Below, one piece after another: positions 1 to 7,562 of a DNA stretch of 20,033 nt. The stretch's first letter is position 1. Each line of letters starts with the position of its first letter. Made by a program: the position numbers and the translations under genes. The notes under the pieces were generated by a model. It searched no databases, was not told the DNA's origin, and saw only the letters and a program-made list of their open reading frames with translations. The stretch comes from a virus, in the IMG/VR virus record IMGVR_UViG_3300020205_000714, positions 1 through 20,033 of that record; one strand, written 5' to 3'.

Positions 1-443
1 AAAGTGACCGTGGACTTACGTTCTTTGAACATAGGCATCCGTGGATCATTTTCGCGCATATAGGTGTTATCTACTGATTGCATTTGCGCTTCCGCTTGTT
101 GGCGATAGTACGCATTACGCTGTTCAGTAAACTCCACGGGTGTTTTGCAAAGTAATAGACCACTGACTTGAACGCTATCTGGAAACTGTGCATGACTGCT
201 AGATCCAAACAAACGGATTTCAGGATGGTCAGAAGCCTTTACAGGTTCCCAGCCCTCGCGCAGTTTTGAAGAGATATTGGTAGCGTCTTCCTTATTCAAG
301 GTACTAACACGGATCCAACGAAAAGCATAGCCCGGCTCTGGATGAGGATCAGGCAAGAGCTGGGGCGGCATCCAATGTTTTGGACGGGCAACAGCCTCAC
401 GGCTTTCAGTTTCACGTTTAGCGCGAGTTTGAGTTTCAGACAT
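1..443 (-). CDS. Conserved phage protein, C-terminus cut by window edge
   Basis: At least 147 residues are encoded, starting at the ATG at 443 and running off the window. The start lies one base after the stop of the scaffold-like gene and has an AAAAGG site inside that gene, so the two are co-translated. The N-terminus is charged (MSETQTRAKRETESREAV). It is followed by a Pro/Trp-rich stretch (LLPDPHPEPGYAFRWIRVS) and a KLREGWEPV motif, which I associate with conserved proteins of podovirus-like head operons. The C-terminal part is Gln-rich and then basic. I cannot assign a function. Its position after the scaffold suggests a minor head or assembly protein. No signal peptide or membrane segment is visible. 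Confidence 0.8.
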   Translation of the reverse strand, partial: MSETQTRAKRETESREAVARPKHWMPPQLLPDPHPEPGYAFRWIRVSTLNKEDATNISSKLREGWEPVKASDHPEIRLFGSSSHAQFPDSVQVSGLLLCKTPVEFTEQRNAYYRQQAEAQMQSVDNTYMRENDPRMPMFKERKSTVT

Positions 444-444
444 A

Positions 445-1371
445 TCAATTACCTTTTCTTAATTCTGCAATTTTTTGAGCCATAAGTTCGTGGGATACAC
501 CAAACTTTTTAGCCATCGTTACCTGAAATGGAGTGAGCCTGATCTTGGAAGATGAGGTGCTCCTTGTCGCAGGTGCGACGACATTCGATTTTTGACGAGG
601 AGCGGAACTCTGTTGAGTTTCCGTTTCGTTGTTGTCCAGACCGAAGTTCTCTGGAAACACTTGGCGAATTCGCGAATTTATCTTCGCATAATAGTCGTCG
701 GAGTTAGGGTCAATACCATTCTTAATGAGCTTGGTATGCAAGCCCAGAGCAAAGCTGGTCATCTCATCATCACTGCCGAACCAAGAATTCTCGTTTTGCC
801 ATCTTGCAGCTTTAGGGTCTGCTTGCGGCTGGCGAGGGACTTCCCTAGGTGCGATTTTTACATTACTTTCTTCATCTTGTAAAGCAGGTTTGAAATTATT
901 TACACGATCCATTTTAATTTTGGCCGATGTCAATAACTCCTGAGCCTCTACCAAAGCATCAGAATCACCTGATTCGTAGGCTAATTTGTAGCGTCTTTTG
1001 GCATCATCTACCTCATTGGACACTACTTTCTTAGCCTGTTCTAGTAGGGCGGTCTGCCCCACATTCAAAGAACCTTTGAGTTTTTTGTTCTCTTCGGCAA
1101 TAGATTGGGCAAAGGCTAAGGCTTCGTCCTTCTCTCTGGCGGCTTCTTCTGCACGGCGGCGTTCGTTGTGAAAACCAGATTGCAAGTCGGAAATACGTTT
1201 CTTAACTTTTTCGTCGTATTTCTCAATTTCATCATCGTCATTAGATTGAGTAGGTTTTGTTTCTTTTGTAGAGGTTTCAATTTCTACATCCACTCCGCCA
1301 TCGTCTTCAACCTCTGGTTTCTTCTCCACCTCATCTGGAAAACTAAATTCTTGCTTTTCAATTTCGGCCAT
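445..1371 (-). CDS. Scaffold-like head assembly protein (putative)
   Basis: The 308-residue protein has a very acidic N-terminus (about residues 1-50, runs of E and D). A charged helical, probably coiled-coil stretch follows at about 50-155 (KKRISDLQSGFHNERRRAEE and onward). A polar Gln/Ser/Thr-rich linker comes next, and the protein ends in a compact basic region (TPFQVTMAKKFGVSHELMAQ, then KIAELRKGN). Acidic helical proteins with a basic C-terminal tip placed after the portal gene are typical phage scaffolds, where the tip binds the coat protein. The start is the ATG at 1371 with AAGGAG six bases upstream. The assignment rests on composition and synteny. The coat gene expected next on the same strand lies outside the window. 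Confidence 0.65.
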   Translation of the reverse strand: MAEIEKQEFSFPDEVEKKPEVEDDGGVDVEIETSTKETKPTQSNDDDEIEKYDEKVKKRISDLQSGFHNERRRAEEAAREKDEALAFAQSIAEENKKLKGSLNVGQTALLEQAKKVVSNEVDDAKRRYKLAYESGDSDALVEAQELLTSAKIKMDRVNNFKPALQDEESNVKIAPREVPRQPQADPKAARWQNENSWFGSDDEMTSFALGLHTKLIKNGIDPNSDDYYAKINSRIRQVFPENFGLDNNETETQQSSAPRQKSNVVAPATRSTSSSKIRLTPFQVTMAKKFGVSHELMAQKIAELRKGN

Positions 1372-1381
1372 GAGTTACTCC

Positions 1382-1789
1382 TTAAAAGTTTGGTCGTTGA
1401 ATTCCACGGGGATCCTGGACTACTGCCTCAATGCTGTCATCATTGATTAGTCGCCACTCGGTACCGTGAATTTTCATACGTGTCCCAGTATTGGGGCGCG
1501 TAATGATGAAGTCTCCAACTTTGCAGGAAGCGCCTGAAGGAAATCGCTTTTCGTCTTTAAAAGCGTCTGGGCCAATTTTGGCTACAAACAAGACGGGAGA
1601 AAGCAATTCTTCGTGGTGCATTGCAGTTGCAGATTTTAGGATGCCAGTTTCGCTAAATTCCTCTTCGGCTTTTGGGAGCATACAAAGAATATGGTAAGTA
1701 ACGGGATCGGGCACCTGTCTTGCTTTTTCCTCTGGTTCTTTGTTTAGAAGACCAGAAAGATCAACAGCAGACACATCGTATTCACTCAT
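1382..1789 (-). CDS. Phage GroES-like co-chaperonin
   Basis: Predicted 135 residues. After an acidic leader, residues about 27-130 read as a chaperonin-10 fold: an entry strand (YHILCMLP), a mobile-loop-like stretch around GILKSATAMHHEELLSP, the core VLFVAKIGPDAF, a KVGDFIITRPNTGTRMKIHG strand pair, and the closing WRLINDDSIEAVV. Cpn10 proteins cap the GroEL cylinder. Phage versions (such as T4 gp31) support folding of the large capsid protein. The gene sits between portal and scaffold, which fits coat folding. ATGs at 1798, 1795 and 1789 are possible. I chose 1789 because an AAGG lies nine bases upstream, whereas it touches the other two. The start overlaps the stop of the upstream gene. No host-type groEL is present in the window. 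Confidence 0.8.
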   Translation of the reverse strand: MSEYDVSAVDLSGLLNKEPEEKARQVPDPVTYHILCMLPKAEEEFSETGILKSATAMHHEELLSPVLFVAKIGPDAFKDEKRFPSGASCKVGDFIITRPNTGTRMKIHGTEWRLINDDSIEAVVQDPRGIQRPNF

Positions 1790-1979
1790 CGTCATCATCC
1801 TTAATTTTTCTTAAAAGGTCATTTATCTCATACTGTGCGGTTCGTAGACCCTTGATTACTCCGCACATACCTTTGTAATCGGCATAGTCTTTAACCGTGC
1901 CGTCACATAAAGATCCACTTAAATCCTGAACCCGTTCATTGATTTTTTGGTTTAAAACATCAAATATCTTCAATTCCAT
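1782..1979 (-). CDS. Small conserved head-operon protein, unknown function
   Basis: The 65-residue protein is mostly helical and charged and ends in an acidic run (KIKDDDDE). It carries a KDYADYKGMCGVIKGL motif, which I associate with short proteins located next to the portal in podovirus-like genomes. The start ATG at 1979 has GGAG seven bases upstream. It lies 24 bases after the portal stop and overlaps the GroES-like gene by eight bases, so it is translationally coupled to it. No catalytic or membrane feature is visible. A role as a small connector-associated or assembly factor is only an inference from position. Confidence 0.75.
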   Translation of the reverse strand: MELKIFDVLNQKINERVQDLSGSLCDGTVKDYADYKGMCGVIKGLRTAQYEINDLLRKIKDDDDE

Positions 1980-2003
1980 GACAGTTCTCCGTCCTTAAAA
2001 CGA

Positions 2004-4364
2004 TTATTTCCTTGCCATTTTTGTAATGACATCAGCTTTAATCTTCTGTTCAGTCTGTTTTTGCTGGGATTGCAGGCGCATAACCTCTCTTTGGCCCTCT
2101 GCCTGGATCCTTTGTGCATCAATTTGCAATCTAGCCTGAGCTAAAGCCATATCAGCCTGATCTTTAGCCGCTTTACGGGCAACTTCATCGCCTTTAATCT
2201 TCAATTCAGCCTGTTGCATCTGAATTAAGGGGTCTTGCGCCTGTTGTTGAGCCTGTTTTTGCTGCGCTTCTGCCGTATTCTTCTGTAAAAGCTGGGCACT
2301 TGCCTCTGCAATGAGCTTTGACAACTGAACTTCCACATCTTCTGGCAGTTTTTCGTTGGGAGGAGGAAGCGGTACGCCCATTTGCTCTTCAATTTTGCGT
2401 CTGTAGAGGAATCCAAGGTGTTCTGCAATGTGCGCCTGAACAGCGGCCATCATTTGCTGAGCCATTGGGTTCTGTCCCATCGTCGCCGCAATCATTGGAT
2501 CTTGCATAAACGTCGTATGAGCCGCAATGTGAGCATCTTGATCCTGATAAATAAACGCTTTAGTAGGTTCACCCTTCAAAAACGCCATGTTCTCAGAGAT
2601 AGGATCGCGTGGCTCTTCATCGTCCGGAGTTGGGACTAGCTTCTCGCCATTCTTAATACCTAAAACCTCAATCATCTGACGATGTAGGTTGGGTAAATTG
2701 TAAATCTGAGGAGCTTGTTGAGCCATCTGCATCACAGCTTGGTACTGCATGATGCGCTGAGCCATAGTCGAGCTATTAGGATCAGACACGGGGATCACAT
2801 CCACCATGTCATAGTCTTCCTGCTTCGCCATCTTGGTGCCAGAGGTGGGTTCGTACTCATACTCTGTAGGAGCATAGTCACGAATGATCGCCTTTAGGAT
2901 CTTGAACTCTTGCTTCATAGAGTAGTGAACCCGAGCCTGCACCGCAGACATCGTTTTCAACTGACGTTCTAATAGAGCTAGAGTCGTACCAACGGGAGCA
3001 TTAGCGCTCATGTCACTGACGTTCATGTCAGCAATAGAACCTAGACGGCGGCCTTCTTCGGTTACCTTATCTAGTAAAGCGGCCAAGACTTGTGACGGCT
3101 CCTTATAGGGGAGCATCATTATGTTGTCTTTGATAGACCCACTCGGTACGTCTACGTCGCGGAACTCACCTGGTGCAATAGGAGTGTCATCTCCTTTAAC
3201 CCGTAGTCCACGGGATTTCATGCCTCCTGGTAAATTACTTAGTGTGCCAGCGTCAATGAGTTGTCTAATAATAGAAGTACCGGCTCGGGCATAACCACCA
3301 ATAAGGTGTATGAAACCAAAGCCATAAGCACCAAAGCCAGGTACATAGTCATACTGGACAAAGTGCTGACGCTTAAGACGTTTCTTATCCGCCTCATTCC
3401 AGTTCCTGTAGATAGATAGAATTTTATTAGTTCCAACGTCAATCGTGATGATGTAAGGTAAAGCAATACCGTCTTCATCTTCATAGCCAGGTAAATCATA
3501 GTCAACTTGAATCTCATAAATTTGGTAGCGGTCGTCATCGGTTACTGAGTAACCCTGTTCATCCGCTTTTTTCTTTTCTACGTCAGTGTGTAGATTACTG
3601 GGTTCTCCTAGCTCTACGTCACAGTAGAAGCCAGCTACCTGTAGTTTCTTAAGTTCATTCTTAGACTTACGCATGATGTGAGTCACACGTTCAGCAGTCC
3701 TAGAATTACTAGAGCCGTAGGGAATAATCACATCCTCGGCGGGAACGTAGACAGAAGTCTGCCGTCCTAAAGAAGGATCGTAGTAGACCTTCTTAAAAGC
3801 TGAGCCAGCTAGACCTAAGTTAAACAACATTCGCTCATGCTCAGGTCGATACTCAGGCATCTCCTCTGTGAGCTTGTAGTTCATGTCCTCTTGGACGCGA
3901 GCGGCAGCCTCAGTTTTAAGACGATCAATTGCGCCAATGATTTCCGTTTTGACAGGGCCTGCAGCGGGGAAAGTCTCAATAATAGTTTCGCTCTGGAAGC
4001 GAACAGCGGCCTCGGTGAGGATCGTGGAGAACACACCACAAGCTCCGTTCCACGGCTCAGTTCTTTCTTCATACTTCATCCCCAAAACGTCTAGACCTTT
4101 AACGTACATCTCAACCCAATCCTTACGGGATGTGATGTCGCTGGATACGTCTTCTACCAGATCAGAGCCAATCGTAGCTAGTACGCTGTCATCTATAAAC
4201 TCAGCCAAGTTATCGCTAAACTCATCTTCATTTTCTGGAGGAGTTAAGTCAATTTCAATCCCGTCTATCTCAATAGACATAGACTCAGGATTCTCAACCT
4301 CAATCTCAATTGCTGGTTCCAGAGTTTCAAGACCTTGTGGCATTGCGTATAAAGATTTTTCCAT
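2004..4364 (-). CDS. Portal protein (podovirus/P22-like)
   Basis: The 786-residue protein is the dodecameric head-vertex channel through which DNA is packaged and ejected. The N-terminal 60 residues are acidic. The next part (RKDWVEMYVKGLDVLGMKYE, then RTEPWNGACGVFSTILTEA) and the block EEMPEYRPEHERMLFNLGLA, then GSAFKKVYYDP, are typical of large P22-like portals in marine and freshwater podoviruses. The C-terminal 150 residues form a Gln/Ala-rich coiled coil (AEAQQKQAQQQAQ, QADMALAQARLQIDAQ), as expected for a portal barrel. I chose the ATG at 4364, with GAGG five bases before it and seven bases after the terminase stop. A TTG at 4403 would add 13 residues inside the terminase gene. Length and gene order match the family. 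Confidence 0.92.
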   Translation of the reverse strand: MEKSLYAMPQGLETLEPAIEIEVENPESMSIEIDGIEIDLTPPENEDEFSDNLAEFIDDSVLATIGSDLVEDVSSDITSRKDWVEMYVKGLDVLGMKYEERTEPWNGACGVFSTILTEAAVRFQSETIIETFPAAGPVKTEIIGAIDRLKTEAAARVQEDMNYKLTEEMPEYRPEHERMLFNLGLAGSAFKKVYYDPSLGRQTSVYVPAEDVIIPYGSSNSRTAERVTHIMRKSKNELKKLQVAGFYCDVELGEPSNLHTDVEKKKADEQGYSVTDDDRYQIYEIQVDYDLPGYEDEDGIALPYIITIDVGTNKILSIYRNWNEADKKRLKRQHFVQYDYVPGFGAYGFGFIHLIGGYARAGTSIIRQLIDAGTLSNLPGGMKSRGLRVKGDDTPIAPGEFRDVDVPSGSIKDNIMMLPYKEPSQVLAALLDKVTEEGRRLGSIADMNVSDMSANAPVGTTLALLERQLKTMSAVQARVHYSMKQEFKILKAIIRDYAPTEYEYEPTSGTKMAKQEDYDMVDVIPVSDPNSSTMAQRIMQYQAVMQMAQQAPQIYNLPNLHRQMIEVLGIKNGEKLVPTPDDEEPRDPISENMAFLKGEPTKAFIYQDQDAHIAAHTTFMQDPMIAATMGQNPMAQQMMAAVQAHIAEHLGFLYRRKIEEQMGVPLPPPNEKLPEDVEVQLSKLIAEASAQLLQKNTAEAQQKQAQQQAQDPLIQMQQAELKIKGDEVARKAAKDQADMALAQARLQIDAQRIQAEGQREVMRLQSQQKQTEQKIKADVITKMARK

Positions 4365-4371
4365 GAGAGCC

Positions 4372-5865
4372 TCAATAGTAAGTATGTTTTTTTCTAAAGC
4401 CAATCAGGTCTTCGCGCTCGTCTGAGTCGAGTCTTAAAAACCCACCTTGTCTGAAACGAATCAAAGCTTGTACACAAGCATCAACCAAGTCATCATGCTC
4501 AGCGTTCGGAAAAGCCGCCATCTGCTCAACTAACTCGTGCGCCCACCTCGTATCAGGTGCCCATACTTTACCCGACTTGAACAAATCAGTCACCGAGTTT
4601 AGACGTACAAACTTATCGTTCCCTCTAGACGGGGTGTATTCACTAACAACAATCCCCATCCGTCTTAATTCAAATATCAGCGGTGCGCCAGCCGCTTTAG
4701 CCTCAACCACAAAAGCATCCGGCTCCCAATCTTTATAGTGGTTAAATGCTTTTTCCTTTAACTCAGGAAACTCCATCCTTTTCTGAAAAGCATCTAAGAC
4801 AATAATGTTTATATCCTCTGGGTTTTCATTTAGATGAAAAACTCCCAAAGTCACACAGGCCGAGTAGTCTGATCGTTCATTCTTAGTAAAGGCTGTATCC
4901 CAAGACTGGATGATAAATTCACACCGAGGAGGGTCTTCCTCCGGCCAGACTTTCCACCAGTCTCTTTTTACTAAAGCACCCTCTTCGCCCGTAGGAGTTT
5001 GTTGGTACTGAGCATTCCACTTACTTATAGGGAGTTCTTCCCTTAAAGCAGATAATTCTTCTAAGCTCCAAAACTCAGGCCATAGAGGATTTCCACTGGG
5101 CATGATCGCTGGGAGTTCGATAACTTCCCACTCTTCACCCTTATCCCTACTAGCCGCATCCTTGATGATTCTACCTGTTAGGTCTTTCTCTCCCCAACGG
5201 GTCATCACAATCACAATCGCGCCGCCCGGCTGTAGTCGCTGACGGGGGCCAGATGTATACCACTCATACACCTTGTCAAATACTTCAGGGTTCCCTTGAG
5301 CTAAAGCGGCCTCTTGTTCAGAATGGGGATCGTCAATAATTAACAGATCAGCACCCTTACCAGTAACCGTTCCACCGACTCCAATAGCGAAGTACTCTCC
5401 ACCACCATTAGTCGCCCACCGGCCTGCGGCTTTACTGTCCTGCCTAAGAGCTACATTGGGGAAGACTTTAGCATACTGTTCTGAATCAACCAAGTTACGA
5501 ACCTTACGTCCGAATCCTACGGCCAGATCAGCCGTGTTAGAACACTGAATAACTTTCTTATGGGGGTTCTTTCCAAGGAACCAGCTTGGCAATAAGTAAC
5601 TTGCAAATTCAGATTTAGTATGGCGCGGTGCCATATTGATAATCAATCGTTTTATTTTCCCGCTGGCGATGTCTTCAAACTTCTTAGCCATGAGAGAGTG
5701 ATGCCTACCAGCCACAAAGCCAGGCCACATATTACGTATATAGTCCATAAAGGAAGCATGGCACTTCTCTCTCTCAAGGGCGCTCTTCCACGCATCCACC
5801 TCGTGAAATATCAACTCTTGCTCATTCTCAGGCAGTGTCTCTATAAACTTCTCTAAACTATTCAT
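4372..5865 (-). CDS. terL: Terminase large subunit (packaging ATPase-nuclease)
   Basis: The 497-residue protein is the motor that cuts concatemeric DNA and pumps it into the head. A variant Walker A, MAPRHTKSE, lies near residue 80, where families often have PPRHGKS. Walker B is LLIIDDPHSE, and a coupling motif follows at IVIVMTRWGEKDL. The C-terminal RNase H-like nuclease shows its acidic residues at IIQSWDTAFTKNERSD, VVEAKAAG and AEHDDLVDA. It lies between the LexA-like gene and the portal, the usual packaging order. I chose the ATG at 5865. A TTG at 5889 would extend it but lies inside a 16-bp palindrome and lacks a ribosome site. Confidence 0.95.
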   Translation of the reverse strand: MNSLEKFIETLPENEQELIFHEVDAWKSALEREKCHASFMDYIRNMWPGFVAGRHHSLMAKKFEDIASGKIKRLIINMAPRHTKSEFASYLLPSWFLGKNPHKKVIQCSNTADLAVGFGRKVRNLVDSEQYAKVFPNVALRQDSKAAGRWATNGGGEYFAIGVGGTVTGKGADLLIIDDPHSEQEAALAQGNPEVFDKVYEWYTSGPRQRLQPGGAIVIVMTRWGEKDLTGRIIKDAASRDKGEEWEVIELPAIMPSGNPLWPEFWSLEELSALREELPISKWNAQYQQTPTGEEGALVKRDWWKVWPEEDPPRCEFIIQSWDTAFTKNERSDYSACVTLGVFHLNENPEDINIIVLDAFQKRMEFPELKEKAFNHYKDWEPDAFVVEAKAAGAPLIFELRRMGIVVSEYTPSRGNDKFVRLNSVTDLFKSGKVWAPDTRWAHELVEQMAAFPNAEHDDLVDACVQALIRFRQGGFLRLDSDEREDLIGFRKKHTYY

Positions 5866-5882
5866 CAAGTTTACCCATGTAG

Positions 5883-5898
5883 ACTCCAACGTTGGAGT
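5883..5898. promoter_or_regulatory. Perfect 16-bp palindrome upstream of terL
   Basis: ACTCCAACGTTGGAGT is identical on both strands. It lies in the 55-base gap between the LexA-like gene and terL, 18 bases before the terL ATG. A dimeric DNA-binding protein could use it; the adjacent LexA-like protein is one candidate. A palindrome this long is expected about 0.3 times by chance in 20 kb, so position is the main argument. Confidence 0.4.
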
Positions 5899-5920
5899 GT
5901 AGAAATCAGAATGAATACTT

Positions 5921-6229
5921 TCATTCTAAAGTTCTGAAGTTAATGTATACCGGCCTTATAGTTCTTCCTCTGCCAGCCTGCTTCTTAAGCACACCCAATT
6001 CACACAGCCGATTGACAATTTTCATCGTGTTAGGCAAAGACGATTTACCCCGCTGATAAGCAATGTCTCTAAGAGAAGGGCTGTATCCAAACTCCTTCCA
6101 CCACTCATCCACAATTAAAAATACTTCCCTCTGAACCTTAGTCATATCCTTCTCCCAGCATTCCTCATAAGTCGGTAACTTGCGAGGCGCAATCATTTTC
6201 CGATTTGTATACACCTCCCCCCACTTCAT
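5921..6229 (-). CDS. LexA-like winged-helix DNA-binding protein, no peptidase domain
   Basis: The 102-residue protein carries a LexA N-terminal-type winged helix at about residues 29-92. MTKVQREVFLIVDEWWKEFG corresponds to helix 1, YSPSLRDIA and the following KSSLPNTMKIVNRLCELGVL to the helix-turn-helix, and KKQAGRGRTIRPVYI to the wing. Full LexA has about 200 residues with a self-cleaving Ser/Lys peptidase domain, and that domain is absent. Such a protein could bind DNA constitutively, as a repressor or as a competitor of host LexA. Its ATG overlaps the small terminase stop (ATGA) with AGGA seven bases upstream. Finding it between the terminase subunits is unusual. Targets are unproven; a LexA-box-like site lies at 7058-7077. 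Confidence 0.8.
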   Translation of the reverse strand: MKWGEVYTNRKMIAPRKLPTYEECWEKDMTKVQREVFLIVDEWWKEFGYSPSLRDIAYQRGKSSLPNTMKIVNRLCELGVLKKQAGRGRTIRPVYINFRTLE

Positions 6230-6972
6230 TTTGGATCCTCTATGGGGGGGTCTTCCTCAGATTGAGGGGTGGGGTCATCCCAATCTAATTCAGTTAGGGG
6301 TGGGTCTGATAAATTTTGGGATGGTTTGGGTGGAATAGTATGTAATGTGTGTAGGGTACCTGGCTCCACATCTTGGGGGGTGCCCACTGGGTGGGTGTCG
6401 CCATCGCCCACTTCGTCAACGGGTGCCGCCAACTCCATCAATAGAGAATCCGCGTCGATCACTGTCGCATCTGTCGCGTTCGCTTTCATCATGTCGCGAA
6501 GCTTCGCCAGTAGCTTGCTCTTTGCGTCTTCGCTAGATGTGATCACCCGCGTTTCTTTGCGCTCAGTGAACGCCGCCACTTCCGTTACAGTGCCCAAAGT
6601 CTTAGCCGCCGCTATTTTCACCGAGTCTTTTACCTCAGGGTCGATCATTGTTTGCACAAGGGTTTGGATCACCAACGCCCGCAAGCCCGCAGGGGTTTGA
6701 TATTCCGCCGCCTGAATTGCCCCTTCCATTGCTTGGATAGTCGCTTGAATATCGGGACGCTTGCGGAGTTTGTAAGCGTCGTTTGCATTTGTCTTCGGCT
6801 TTCCCTTGCGGTTATACGCCTTGCGGATAGCTTCCGAGCCAGTCGATCCCATTGCAACCTCTTTACAAAACTGTTTTTGTTTATGCGTTAACGCCTTACC
6901 CGAAACGCCCAATATGGTTTGCATTGGTATTTGTTCCAGTCCTTCGCGTATCTGTGATCTTGAGAGTTTCAT
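6226..6972 (-). CDS. terS: Terminase small subunit (putative)
   Basis: The 248-residue protein is the probable DNA-recognition subunit of the packaging machine. Residues about 25-80 (LTHKQKQFCKEVAMGSTGSE, then AIRKAYNRKGKP, ending RPDIQATIQAMEGAI) match the N-terminal helix-turn-helix of Terminase_2-type small subunits. An oligomerisation-like helical middle follows. The tail of about 80 residues is rich in Pro, Asp, Glu and Thr and looks disordered. Family members usually have 140-200 residues, so this tail makes it long. I start at the ATG at 6972. A TTG at 7008 in the same frame is better explained as the -35 box of the promoter. No ribosome site precedes the ATG, and the promoter geometry suggests a leaderless message. 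Confidence 0.8.
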   Translation of the reverse strand: MKLSRSQIREGLEQIPMQTILGVSGKALTHKQKQFCKEVAMGSTGSEAIRKAYNRKGKPKTNANDAYKLRKRPDIQATIQAMEGAIQAAEYQTPAGLRALVIQTLVQTMIDPEVKDSVKIAAAKTLGTVTEVAAFTERKETRVITSSEDAKSKLLAKLRDMMKANATDATVIDADSLLMELAAPVDEVGDGDTHPVGTPQDVEPGTLHTLHTIPPKPSQNLSDPPLTELDWDDPTPQSEEDPPIEDPK

Positions 6973-6978
6973 GCTTGC

Positions 6979-7008
6979 ATTGTAGGGTAACAAGATAAAA
7001 AACTGCAA
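6979..7008 (-). promoter_or_regulatory. Sigma70-like promoter of the packaging operon
   Basis: On the minus strand TTGCAG (7008-7003) is followed by an 18-base spacer and TACAAT (6984-6979). Standard spacing puts the first transcribed base at about 6972, which is the A of the terS ATG, so the transcript may lack a leader. It is the only good promoter I found for the packaging operon in the window. Confidence 0.65.
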
Positions 7009-7057
7009 GGCTTCGCCTTTAAAGCCCCGCGCCCTTCAAAATTCCGATCGCCCAAAA

Positions 7058-7077
7058 ACCTGGTTTTTCATACAGTA
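7058..7077. promoter_or_regulatory. LexA (SOS) box-like operator
   Basis: Read on the minus strand the site is TACTGTATGAAAAACCAGGT, that is CTGT-N8-CCAG with matching flanks. The beta/gamma-proteobacterial LexA consensus is CTGT-N8-ACAG, and E. coli lexA itself has a CTGT-N8-CCAG box. It overlaps a 15-base near-palindrome (7054-7068). It lies in the divergent control region, about 50 bp upstream of the packaging promoter and about 50 bp upstream of the candidate early promoter. Host LexA or the phage LexA-like protein could bind it. Confidence 0.5.
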
Positions 7078-7123
7078 CTGGATAAAGGATCAGTGCTTTT
7101 ATTAGGGTTTCCGATATGTTTTA

Positions 7124-7152
7124 TTGTAATAAACTGTAAAGAAGTGCATAAA
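7124..7152 (+). promoter_or_regulatory. Candidate promoter for early plus-strand genes
   Basis: TTGTAA (7124-7129), a 17-base spacer and CATAAA (7147-7152) match four of six positions in each box. It lies in AT-rich DNA 57 bases before the first plus-strand gene. An alternative is the extended -10 TGGTACAAA at 7157-7165 without a good -35. The divergent region 7009-7208 otherwise holds only the LexA-like box and the packaging promoter. Confidence 0.35.
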
Positions 7153-7208
7153 AGTATGGTACAAACGGCGTCAGGGAATGACCCCTGCAACCCACTAAGG
7201 AACCCACC

Positions 7209-7385
7209 ATGCAAGAAACCATCCGCGCCATGAGCCGCAACCTTTCCCCCAACTGGGAGATTCTCTCCCACCTTATGAGCGAGGGACTAAGCCGCTCCGC
7301 CGCCGTTCGCGCCATTACCGCCGCGCTCCGATTGCCCGCCGACGAAGTGGCGGACATGATCGACTCATTCGAAAACAACGTCTAA
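7209..7385 (+). CDS. Small protein of unknown function (58 aa), first early gene
   Basis: The protein begins MQETIRAMSRNLSPNWEILS and continues with two Ala/Arg-rich helical segments (SRSAAVRAITAAL, PADEVADMIDSF). AAGGA lies seven bases before the ATG, which supports the start. The helical pattern could suit a small DNA- or protein-binding factor, but no family is recognised. It is the first gene after the divergent control region and is followed 12 bases later by the next gene, whose leader has the same AAGGAACCC sequence. First early genes of phages often encode host-takeover proteins; for this one that is inference from position only. Confidence 0.7.
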   Translation: MQETIRAMSRNLSPNWEILSHLMSEGLSRSAAVRAITAALRLPADEVADMIDSFENNV

Positions 7386-7397
7386 GGAACCCGACCA

Positions 7398-7562
7398 ATG
7401 AACTCCCATATTTTTGACATTCGCGACAACCTCAAAATCTTTGGCTTCCATTACGTTCTATGGACTGAAGGTTTATCCATTCGCACCCTTTACACCATTT
7501 GGTGCGCGTATGGAATGATTCGCCACGACCGCGCCGCTTTATCCCTGAAAGGTCAATTATGA
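7398..7562 (+). CDS. Small protein of unknown function (54 aa)
   Basis: The sequence starts MNSHIFDIRDNLKIFGFHYV and is rich in aromatic residues (FHYVLWTEG, LYTIWCAYGM). It is too polar for a clear membrane span. The leader AAGGAACCCGACCA mirrors that of the preceding gene. The stop overlaps the next start (ATGA at 7559-7562), so the genes are coupled. No family is recognised. Confidence 0.65.
   Translation: MNSHIFDIRDNLKIFGFHYVLWTEGLSIRTLYTIWCAYGMIRHDRAALSLKGQL

Noticed and set aside
7003-7033. Terminator-like AAGGC-GAA-GCCTT followed by T-run before terS
   Set aside because: The stem has only five pairs, the T-run starts four bases later, and these T residues belong to the promoter spacer.
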